A stretch of DNA of 64,000 nt, taken from positions 372,001-436,000 of the forward strand of contig NZ_JAPQNS010000003.1 of assembly GCF_028867935.1 (NCBI RefSeq), in the 5' to 3' direction. Within the stretch, counting starts at the first letter, position 1. Every line of letters starts with the position of its first letter. Shown here in pieces: positions 53,288-59,544 of the stretch. A program made the position numbers and the translations under genes. This DNA is from Flavobacterium sp. SUN052 (GTDB lineage Bacteria; Bacteroidota; Bacteroidia; Flavobacteriales; Flavobacteriaceae). Below the pieces are notes generated by a model, which was given only the letters and a program-made list of their open reading frames with translations, was not told the DNA's origin and did no database searches.

Positions 53288-54199
53288 ATGACAATACATA
53301 AGCTTGATACCTTCGGTGGCCACCGCGATTGCGTTTATGCGCTCGAAGCTGGAGCTGCACCTAACCAATTTTTTTCGGCCGGGGGCGACGGCATGGTCGT
53401 GCGCTGGCACCTCGACCGGCCCGACTTAGGTGATCTGGTGGCGCAAGTACCCGCATCGGTCTACGCCCTACATTACGAATCTGAACAGAACCGGCTTTGG
53501 GTTGGTCAGAATTATGAAGGACTTCACCTGATAGACCCAGACAAGAAGATAGAGGTAGGCTCGCTCAAACTGACCAATGCCGCTATTTTTGATATTAAGC
53601 TGTACCAGAAAACGGCTTATGTTGCGCTCGCTGATGGCGTTGTTGTGGTGATCGATACGGACCATCTGGCTATTCGCAAACACCTGAAAGCATCGGAGCA
53701 AAGTGCCCGATGTTTGGCTATTAACCCTGTTGAGCGGGAACTGGCCGTTGGTTACAGCGATTCGACCGTTCGCATTTTCGACTTAACCACACTGGACCTT
53801 AAACAGACGATACCAGCCCATACCAACTCGGTGTTTGCAGCTGCCTACACTCCCGATTTTCTGCATCTGATTACTGGTAGCCGCGATGCCCGGTTAAAAT
53901 CCTGGGATGTAGACAAAGCCTATGCAATGGAGCAAGAGGTGGTGGCGCATATGTTTGCTATAAATCACTTAGTATTTAGTGCTGATGCTCAGTTAATGGC
54001 CACGGCAAGTATGGACAAGTCGATTAAAATCTGGGATGCGCAGACACTTCGACTACTCAAAGTGGTTGACCGCGCCCGCCACGCCGGACACGGAACATCG
54101 GTGAACCGGTTACTCTGGACCAAACACCAGAATTTGCTATTGTCGGCTAGCGACGACCGGACAATTTCGGTGTGGAAAGTAGAGGAAAAAAAGGTTTAG
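53288..54199 (+). CDS. WD40 repeat protein
   Basis: The 303-aa protein is made entirely of WD40 repeats: GHRDCVYALEAG...DGMVVRWHL, ELAVGYSDSTVRIFDLTT, HLITGSRDARLKSWDVD, LMATASMDKSIKIWDAQ and LLSASDDRTISVWKVEE. It should form one seven-bladed propeller. There is no signal peptide, so it is cytoplasmic and probably a scaffold. No partner is evident; it lies upstream of divIVA with its own gap of 133 bases. Confidence 0.93.
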   Translation: MTIHKLDTFGGHRDCVYALEAGAAPNQFFSAGGDGMVVRWHLDRPDLGDLVAQVPASVYALHYESEQNRLWVGQNYEGLHLIDPDKKIEVGSLKLTNAAIFDIKLYQKTAYVALADGVVVVIDTDHLAIRKHLKASEQSARCLAINPVERELAVGYSDSTVRIFDLTTLDLKQTIPAHTNSVFAAAYTPDFLHLITGSRDARLKSWDVDKAYAMEQEVVAHMFAINHLVFSADAQLMATASMDKSIKIWDAQTLRLLKVVDRARHAGHGTSVNRLLWTKHQNLLLSASDDRTISVWKVEEKKV

Positions 54200-54270
54200 A
54201 CCATTTTCCATTTATTTCCATTTCGTGTTCCTTTGGCACATTTTATGTTCAATACTTTTAAATTGCGCGT

Positions 54271-54285
54271 AAAGTACAGTACTTT
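54271..54285. promoter_or_regulatory. Perfect short palindrome upstream of divIVA
   Basis: AAAGTAC-A-GTACTTT is a perfect odd palindrome, 47 bases before the divIVA ATG. GCGT and ACGC extend the symmetry outward with one extra base on one side. It could be an operator over the promoter, but no -7 consensus is clear. Confidence 0.4.
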
Positions 54286-54332
54286 CACGCTGACACAATT
54301 CCTTTCGACCCTACATAACTTAGGCGCATCGT

Positions 54333-55235
54333 ATGAAAATCACGCCCATAGAGATTCGGCAACATACCTTTGAAAAAAGTATGCGCGGCTACCGTACCGA
54401 CGAGGTGGATGCTTTCCTTTCGTCGCTTTCGCAGGAGTGGGAGCGGGTAGTCGGCGATCAGAGGATGCTGAAAATGCAGTTCGAACTGACTGAGAAAGAA
54501 CTCAATAAATTGAAAGAGGTGGAATTGACGCTTTTTAAAACGCTCAAAACCGCTGAAGATACCAGCACGCAGATTACTGATCAGGCTAACAAAGCTGCTG
54601 AACAGCACTTGGCCGAAGCCCGCAGGAAAGCTGATGAAATGTTAGCCGACGCCCGCAAAAAATCAGCCATGATGATTCAGGATGCTCAGAATCAGGCCCG
54701 GTATTTGAAAGACAACATTCTGAACGACCTGAAGGCAATGGAGCATGACTTCAAAGCCATGGAACGCTACAAAGACACCTTGGTTACGCAGATTAAGACC
54801 TTGTCAGCCAATGCGATGGACAGCGTCGATCGGTTCGAGAAGAAGTTCGCCAAGCAGGCTTTCAAAGGGAAAATTGACGAGGTAGCCAGCCAAATCAAAG
54901 AAGAACAAGAAGAGGCTGCCAAGAAAGACAATGCGGCAAAAGCTGAACTGCCAGAACCCGTTGCCGAGATAGAGCAAAGCGCAGAACCCGTTGTCTCAGA
55001 ACCGGTTGTAGAGCGTACAGCAGTTGCTGAAACAGCCGACATGCCCACGGACACGGCTCTGGTGGAACCACCAACCTCGCGGGGGCCGCACACTGAGCCT
55101 GATGCCGAGTTTGTGCAGAAAGTGGATGAGGCCGTTCAATTGACACATCAGGAAACAGCGTCAGCGGACTCGTCGCCATCCGAGCCTGAATCCAGCGAGG
55201 CCAAGCAGGGCGGCTCCTTTTTCGATCAAATCTAA
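54333..55235 (+). CDS. DivIVA-domain coiled-coil protein
   Basis: The N-terminal 40 residues match the DivIVA lipid-binding domain: MKITPIEIRQHTFEKSMRGY, then RTDEVDAFLSSLSQEWERV. A long coiled coil follows (about 45-195). The C-terminal half is acidic and disordered (Glu/Ala/Pro/Ser-rich), ending GGSFFDQI. DivIVA proteins sense negative membrane curvature and mark division sites or poles in Gram-positive bacteria. Their role in Bacteroidota is little studied. The 300-aa length is longer than the roughly 165 of B. subtilis because of the tail. A strong terminator follows. Confidence 0.9.
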   Translation: MKITPIEIRQHTFEKSMRGYRTDEVDAFLSSLSQEWERVVGDQRMLKMQFELTEKELNKLKEVELTLFKTLKTAEDTSTQITDQANKAAEQHLAEARRKADEMLADARKKSAMMIQDAQNQARYLKDNILNDLKAMEHDFKAMERYKDTLVTQIKTLSANAMDSVDRFEKKFAKQAFKGKIDEVASQIKEEQEEAAKKDNAAKAELPEPVAEIEQSAEPVVSEPVVERTAVAETADMPTDTALVEPPTSRGPHTEPDAEFVQKVDEAVQLTHQETASADSSPSEPESSEAKQGGSFFDQI

Positions 55236-55245
55236 TTTATTGCCC

Positions 55246-55308
55246 TACTAAAATGGGGTGCTACTAACGCTTGTCGTTTAACGGCGTTGATAGCACCCCA
55301 TTTTAGTA
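55246..55308. terminator. Long hairpin terminator after divIVA
   Basis: TACTAAAATGGGGTGCTA (55246-55263) and its perfect inverse (55291-55308) form an 18-base stem. Inside, AACGC and GCGTT can extend it. It ends the divIVA transcript 60 bases before folB. Confidence 0.85.
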
Positions 55309-55367
55309 CAGAAAACCCGGTCGGAAATAACCGTGTTGTCAGTGAACAACCAACGACCAACTCAACA

Positions 55368-55718
55368 ATGGGAACAATCGCTTTAGAAGGACTTGAATTT
55401 TTTGCTTACCACGGTTTTTACGACGAGGAGCAGAAAATTGGCAATAAATATTCCGTTGATATTGTAGTGACAGCTGATTTTTCGGAAGCTGCCCAGCGCG
55501 ATAAGCTGAGTGCTACTGTCAACTATGAGGAGCTGTACCGGATTACAACCAGTGTAATGCAACGGCCCGCCCGATTACTGGAACACATTGCCCACAGCAT
55601 TATTGAGGAAATTCGTGGAGCCTATCCGAACGTAGGTGAGGTAGAAGTAAGCGTCTCCAAGTTCAACCCGCCGGTCGGTGGGGTTTGCCACCGGGCACGG
55701 ATTACCATGAAGGGATAG
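55368..55718 (+). CDS. folB: Dihydroneopterin aldolase
   Basis: FolB converts 7,8-dihydroneopterin to 6-hydroxymethyl-dihydropterin in folate synthesis. The ATG at 55368 gives 116 aa, the usual size: MGTIALEGLEFFAYHGFYDEE with the Tyr/His active-site stretch, NYEELYRITTSVM, then RPARLLEHIAHSIIEEI with the catalytic Glu region, and VSVSKFNPPVGG. An in-frame TTG at 55287 lies before the terminator stem and is rejected. Confidence 0.93.
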   Translation: MGTIALEGLEFFAYHGFYDEEQKIGNKYSVDIVVTADFSEAAQRDKLSATVNYEELYRITTSVMQRPARLLEHIAHSIIEEIRGAYPNVGEVEVSVSKFNPPVGGVCHRARITMKG

Positions 55719-55728
55719 GAGACAGTTA

Positions 55729-55793
55729 GCAGTAGCAGTAAGCAGTTTGCCATGCGCGAGTGAGCTTGCATCGGTTCTGCTTACTGCTACTGC
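55729..55793. terminator. Word-repeat hairpin between convergent folB and ytxJ
   Basis: GCAGTAGCAGTAAGCAG (55729-55745) and its perfect inverse (55777-55793) form 17-base arms. T-rich sequence follows (GCTTTTTCTATA). The words are CAGTAGCAGTAAGCAGT. It probably terminates both converging genes. Confidence 0.8.
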
Positions 55794-55805
55794 CAACAGC
55801 TTTTT

Positions 55806-56135
55806 CTATACTGCCTGTTGCAATGCCTGGAAAGAAATCCCCATATGCGAGGCATCGTAAACGCACTCGCCATTATGAATAAGTAATACCTGGGGCGATT
55901 CGTGCTCTACGCCAAACTCGCTCGCAATGCGGTTTGAGATTGGCCGGAACCGTAGCAAATCTAAGTAATAGGGCTTGATACCAGCGGCATCGTTCCAGTT
56001 GCGTTCCATGCGGCTGTAAGCCATGGCACTGATTGAACAGGTGGTGCTGTGCTTAAAAATCAGTACCGGCTGCTGTGCTGATTCTTCTTTTATCGTCGCT
56101 AATTGAGATTCGTCGGTAAGTTTAGTCCAGTTCAT
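55806..56135 (-). CDS. ytxJ: Bacillithiol-system redox protein YtxJ (monothiol bacilliredoxin-like)
   Basis: YtxJ is a thioredoxin-fold protein thought to reduce mixed disulfides with bacillithiol. The preferred start (ATG ending 56135) gives MNWTKLTDESQLATIKEESA, then PVLIFKHSTTCSISAMAYSR, where HSTTCSIS carries the single reactive Cys. The protein has 109 aa, ending HMGISFQALQQA. The extra 24 upstream codons are not like the family. It suggests that the organism makes bacillithiol, as many Bacteroidota do. Confidence 0.9.
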   Translation of the reverse strand: MNWTKLTDESQLATIKEESAQQPVLIFKHSTTCSISAMAYSRMERNWNDAAGIKPYYLDLLRFRPISNRIASEFGVEHESPQVLLIHNGECVYDASHMGISFQALQQAV

Positions 56136-56221
56136 GGATAAGCCATTTCGTTTGCTTCTAAAAAGCGGTTTAGAAGTCGAAAAGTTCGGTTCTTTGTCAT
56201 ACTCCACTGTTTGAATAGAAT

Positions 56222-56521
56222 TTACCGTACCGCCAACTTACTCACCATCTCGCTCGACAGTGAGTCGGCATATGCTCCATAGGCGTTGATGAACGTGCCC
56301 CTTTTGCCATCCTGTTCTTCGATAGCATACACAATGGTTTCATCGCCCGGATCGGTATCCCCCTCAAAGCGATGCACCTGCACAATCTCAAACTCATGAG
56401 GGTCAAGTTCGACATCGTCATGTAAACATTTCAGGCGATTTTCCATAAGATTGTAATCGCGGGTGAACCCCTGCTGCCGGAGGGCGTCCAGCGTTTCGGT
56501 AACGGTTTCGTAGGTCTGCAT
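56222..56521 (-). CDS. Conserved Bacteroidota protein of unknown function
   Basis: The 99-aa acidic protein reads MQTYETVTETLDALRQQGFT, RDYNLMENRLKCLHDDVEL, HEFEIVQVHRFEGDTD, IVYAIEEQDGKRGTFINAYG and ends SSEMVSKLAVR. I recall near relatives across Bacteroidota that databases label phosphoribosylpyrophosphate synthetase. It is far too short for that enzyme and lacks the PRPP-binding loop. Function is unknown. It lies 86 bases upstream of ytxJ on the same strand and is divergent from waaA over 18 bases. Confidence 0.85.
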   Translation of the reverse strand: MQTYETVTETLDALRQQGFTRDYNLMENRLKCLHDDVELDPHEFEIVQVHRFEGDTDPGDETIVYAIEEQDGKRGTFINAYGAYADSLSSEMVSKLAVR

Positions 56522-56539
56522 GGTAACGGGGATAGCTTA

Positions 56540-57913
56540 ATGTACTTTTGTCTTTTGTTTAACCAACCGACTGTCTGCTTGTTTTCACTGCTCTATACTA
56601 CGTCGATCCGCGCGTATTCGGCCTTGCTTCGGCTGGTGGCCCCATTTAACCCCAAAGCTCGACAGTGGGTGGATGGGCGAGCGGACTGGCTGCCAAAACT
56701 TCGCGAAAAGATGGCGGGTAATACGGCTCCAGTTGCCTGGTTTCACGCGGCTTCATTAGGCGAATTCGAGCAGGGTAGGCCCGTAATGGAAGCGTTTCGG
56801 GATCAATACCCAACGTACAAAATCTTGCTGACATTTTTCTCCCCCTCGGGCTATGAGGTGCGCAAAAATTACGCGGGAGCCGATTTCATTGCCTACCTGC
56901 CCGCTGATACCCCCGAAAATGCCCGTGCTTTTGTCTCGCTAGTTAAGCCACAAATCGTATTTTTCATCAAGTACGAATTCTGGGCCAACTACCTCCACGA
57001 ACTCAGGGCGGCCCGGATTCCCATCCTTTCGTTCTCGGCTATTTTTCGACCGAATCAGTTGTTTTTTAAGCCGTGGGGTGGTTTTTACCGCGAATTGCTC
57101 ACCTGCTTCGGTCATATTCTGGTGCAAAATGAGGAATCTGAACAGCTATTACGGAGCATTGGTCTTACCCAGGTTACGCAGGCGGGCGACACCCGTTTCG
57201 ACCGGGTTGCCCAGGTGGCAGCGGCTAAAAAAGATATTCCAATTGTAGCCGCTTTCAAAATGAACGGAGATAATGAGCCGCAACCGGTATTGGTTATCGG
57301 AAGCGCCTGGCAAGCTGATATGGACGTGTTGATTCCGTTTTTGAACAGTTTTGAGCAACCGCTGAAAGTAATTATTGCCCCCCACGAAATTCACGACGAC
57401 GAAATCGAACGCTGGCGCAGCCAACTAACAAAGCCATCCCTGCGGTACTCGGAAGCGAAAGAGCGAGAGAGTGAAAGAGCGAAAGAGCGAACGCAACCAG
57501 AACATACTAGTGATGCGGACCTCTTTCGCTCTTTCACTCTTTCACCCTTTCACTCTTTATTTATCGACAACATCGGCATGCTTTCGTCGCTGTATCAATA
57601 TGGCGAGTTTGCTTATATCGGCGGGGCCTTCGGGAAGGGTTTACACAACATTCTGGAAGCCGCCACATTTGGGGTACCGATCTTCTTCGGGCCAAACTAT
57701 GGCAAGTTTCAGGAAGCTGTTGACTTGATTCAGGAGAGAGGGGCTTTTTCTATTCAGGACACCCGTTCGCTGACCGAGGTATTCAAGCAACAGTACACAG
57801 ACCGCACCAAAGCGGCTCAAATTAGCCGCAACTATGTGCAGCGGAACATTGGCGCAACAGCGAAGGTTATGGAAGTGGTCAATAAAATAAAGAGTGAAAG
57901 AGAAAAAGAGTGA
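56540..57913 (+). CDS. waaA: 3-deoxy-D-manno-octulosonic acid (Kdo) transferase
   Basis: WaaA adds Kdo from CMP-Kdo to lipid IVA at the inner membrane. Signatures are the N-terminal membrane anchor, WFHAASLGEFEQGRPVM, KYEFWANYLHELR, IVVAPHEIH-like IIAPHEIHDDE, IDNIGMLSSLYQYG, FAYIGGAFGKGLHNILEAA and FFGPNY. The only ATG is 56540. A -7-like TACTTTTG lies just inside it (56543-56550), so a TTG at 56579, giving MFSLLYTTSIRAYSALLR, may be the true start. About 33 residues (KERESERAKERTQPE... to ...LSPFHSLF, near 308-340) are encoded by a palindromic word repeat inserted in frame before IDNIGM. The C-terminus KIKSEREKE is also repeat-derived. Confidence 0.92.
   Translation: MYFCLLFNQPTVCLFSLLYTTSIRAYSALLRLVAPFNPKARQWVDGRADWLPKLREKMAGNTAPVAWFHAASLGEFEQGRPVMEAFRDQYPTYKILLTFFSPSGYEVRKNYAGADFIAYLPADTPENARAFVSLVKPQIVFFIKYEFWANYLHELRAARIPILSFSAIFRPNQLFFKPWGGFYRELLTCFGHILVQNEESEQLLRSIGLTQVTQAGDTRFDRVAQVAAAKKDIPIVAAFKMNGDNEPQPVLVIGSAWQADMDVLIPFLNSFEQPLKVIIAPHEIHDDEIERWRSQLTKPSLRYSEAKERESERAKERTQPEHTSDADLFRSFTLSPFHSLFIDNIGMLSSLYQYGEFAYIGGAFGKGLHNILEAATFGVPIFFGPNYGKFQEAVDLIQERGAFSIQDTRSLTEVFKQQYTDRTKAAQISRNYVQRNIGATAKVMEVVNKIKSEREKE
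57455..57553. repeat. Palindromic word repeat inside the waaA coding sequence
   Basis: Arms 57455-57487 and 57521-57553 are 33-base inverted repeats of GAGTGAAAGAGCG words, perfect over the inner 18 bases, with a 33-base loop. They keep the waaA frame and encode a charged Lys/Glu/Arg-rich loop and a Ser/Phe-rich one. The same words occur directly after the gene. Confidence 0.88.
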
Positions 57914-57996
57914 GAGAGCGATGTATCAGAGAGTTTCTGCTAGATACCAACTTTTTCAGCCTTTAGCTCTTTCACTCTTTCACTCTTTCACTCTTT
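57889..57996. repeat. Word repeat spanning the waaA stop and the rsgA start region
   Basis: AAAGAGTGAAAGAG-type words from 57889 to 57920 pair with inverted CTCTTTCACT words at 57965-57996 (about 32-base arms with a few mismatches). The left arm encodes the last residues of WaaA. The right arm ends 5 bases before the rsgA TTG. Confidence 0.85.
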
Positions 57997-58001
57997 GAAC
58001 A

Positions 58002-58928
58002 TTGCAAAACGGTTTAATTCTTCGCTCCACTGGCTCGTGGTATGATATCCGCAATGAGGATGGTCACTTATACAAAGGCCGACTCAAGGGAAAGTTCAAA
58101 ATCATGGGTCTCAAGGTAACCAACCCAATAGCGGTGGGCGATCGGGTGCAGTTTGAGGTGGAAGACGTTGCCGAAAACACGGCGGTAATTACCGATATTG
58201 AACCGCGCACGAATTATATTATTCGGCAATCTGTCCATAAAACGGCTCACGGGCATATGCTGGCGGCTAATGTCGATCAGGCCGTTATGCTGGCTACACT
58301 GGCCATGCCCCGCACCTCGCTTGGTTTTATTGACCGTTTTCTGGTTACTACTGAAGCCTTCCGTATTTCGACGACTATTGTTTTCAACAAAACCGATATT
58401 CTACACGAAGAAGGCCGGGCTTTTCAGCGGGAAATCATGGATTTGTATGGGGCTATTGGTTATAATTGCCTGGAAACTTCGGCCACCGAAGGATACAACC
58501 TGGACGCTTTCCGGCAGTTGCTCGACCAGAAAACCACGTTGCTATCGGGGCATTCCGGCGTGGGAAAATCGTCGCTGGTCAATGCCATTGCCCCCGATTT
58601 GAACCTCCGCACTAATGAGGTCTCGACGTTTGCGAACAAGGGCGTTCACACAACCACCTTTGCTGAAATGTTCGAACTAGCCCCGAATACCTACATTATC
58701 GACACGCCGGGTATCAAAGAATTAGGCTTGGTGGATATGGCTAAAGAAGAAATCAGCCATTATTTTCCCGAAATGCGCGACCGGCTCAACCAGTGCCGCT
58801 TCAATAATTGCTTACACGTGAATGAGCCGGGGTGCGCTGTCAAGGCTGCCGTTGGCGAAGGCGAAATTGCCGAAAGTCGGTATATGAGCTATCTGAGTAT
58901 GCTCGACGGGGGCGACAATCGCCGGTAA
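58002..58928 (+). CDS. rsgA: Ribosome small subunit-dependent GTPase RsgA
   Basis: RsgA is a circularly permuted GTPase that checks 30S subunit maturation. The 308-aa protein has an N-terminal OB fold (GLILRSTGSWYDIRNEDGHL). The permuted G motifs are in the order G4 NKTD (129-132), G1 GHSGVGKS (183-190) and G3 DTPG (234-237). A C-terminal zinc knuckle has Cys265, Cys270, His272 and Cys278. The start codon is TTG at 58002; no ATG exists in the right place, and M-Q-N-G-L-I-L fits the family. The word repeat of the waaA-rsgA gap lies where the ribosome-binding site should be. Confidence 0.94.
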   Translation: MQNGLILRSTGSWYDIRNEDGHLYKGRLKGKFKIMGLKVTNPIAVGDRVQFEVEDVAENTAVITDIEPRTNYIIRQSVHKTAHGHMLAANVDQAVMLATLAMPRTSLGFIDRFLVTTEAFRISTTIVFNKTDILHEEGRAFQREIMDLYGAIGYNCLETSATEGYNLDAFRQLLDQKTTLLSGHSGVGKSSLVNAIAPDLNLRTNEVSTFANKGVHTTTFAEMFELAPNTYIIDTPGIKELGLVDMAKEEISHYFPEMRDRLNQCRFNNCLHVNEPGCAVKAAVGEGEIAESRYMSYLSMLDGGDNRR

Positions 58929-58938
58929 TTAGAGAGGA

Positions 58939-59472
58939 TTACTCCTCAGTCTTCAGCTTATTCACTTGCCCTATATGCCTGTCGATGTGGAAGCGCAGAA
59001 ACTCAAAACGCTGGCCAAAACTCAATGGCCCCGAAATGGGATGTGGGTGCGCAATGAGCCGCAACTCGTCGTCGGTGATTACCTCGCCGAAAGCTTCCAA
59101 CAAGGCTTGGAGCCCCTGTAAAGCTGCTGCCCAGTAAGCCAGAGGGCCTCCCATGCGCGGAGCAGCAACGGCGGGTACCAGCTCTTTTTCCTGCCAGGTT
59201 CGCCGAATGATCTCATCAATGGCAAGTCCCTCGTGGGGGCGGTCGGCTTCATAATTTAGTGTACCTGCCCGGATGCCAAGCAGCGTTTTCCACATGCCTA
59301 GAATGCCACCCTGTTCGGCCCAGAAAAGGTGCTCTGTAATCTCAACGGCGTTCCAGCAATCGGGCGAAGGTTTCCATTGCGCTTGTTCTTCAGTGAAATC
59401 GGCGATGGCAGTCAGGTACTTTTGGCGGGCAGCGGCCACATCGCTCAGGAGCTGTTCGGTAGTTGTAGTCAT
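58939..59472 (-). CDS. DinB-superfamily protein
   Basis: The 177-aa four-helix protein starts at the ATG ending at 59472 (MTTTTEQLLSDVAAARQKYL). The metal-binding histidines appear in AVEITEHLFWAEQ and FLRFHIDRHIGQV. DinB/YfiT-like proteins include bacillithiol S-transferases and related thiol transferases, which fits the ytxJ gene nearby, but the substrate is not known. The longer frame to 59511 would start inside the terminator of the upstream beta-oxidation gene. Its T-run ends 2 bases before this ATG. Confidence 0.85.
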   Translation of the reverse strand: MTTTTEQLLSDVAAARQKYLTAIADFTEEQAQWKPSPDCWNAVEITEHLFWAEQGGILGMWKTLLGIRAGTLNYEADRPHEGLAIDEIIRRTWQEKELVPAVAAPRMGGPLAYWAAALQGLQALLEAFGEVITDDELRLIAHPHPISGPLSFGQRFEFLRFHIDRHIGQVNKLKTEE

Positions 59473-59478
59473 AAAAAA

Positions 59479-59523
59479 GAAGGCTGTATAGCGCACTGAA
59501 TTACAGCACAATATACAGCCTTC
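59479..59523 (-). terminator. Intrinsic terminator of the beta-oxidation gene abutting the DinB start
   Basis: GAAGGCTGTATA (59479-59490) and TATACAGCCTTC (59512-59523) are perfect 12-base arms. On the minus strand they are followed at once by TTTTTT and then the DinB ATG. It is a strong terminator directly in front of a start codon. Confidence 0.88.
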
Positions 59524-59544
59524 CGGTAAATTACGCTATCCTGC

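Noticed and set aside
55287..55367. N-terminal extension of folB from a TTG
   Set aside because: It begins just before the right arm of the divIVA terminator. FolB proteins start as from the ATG at 55368.
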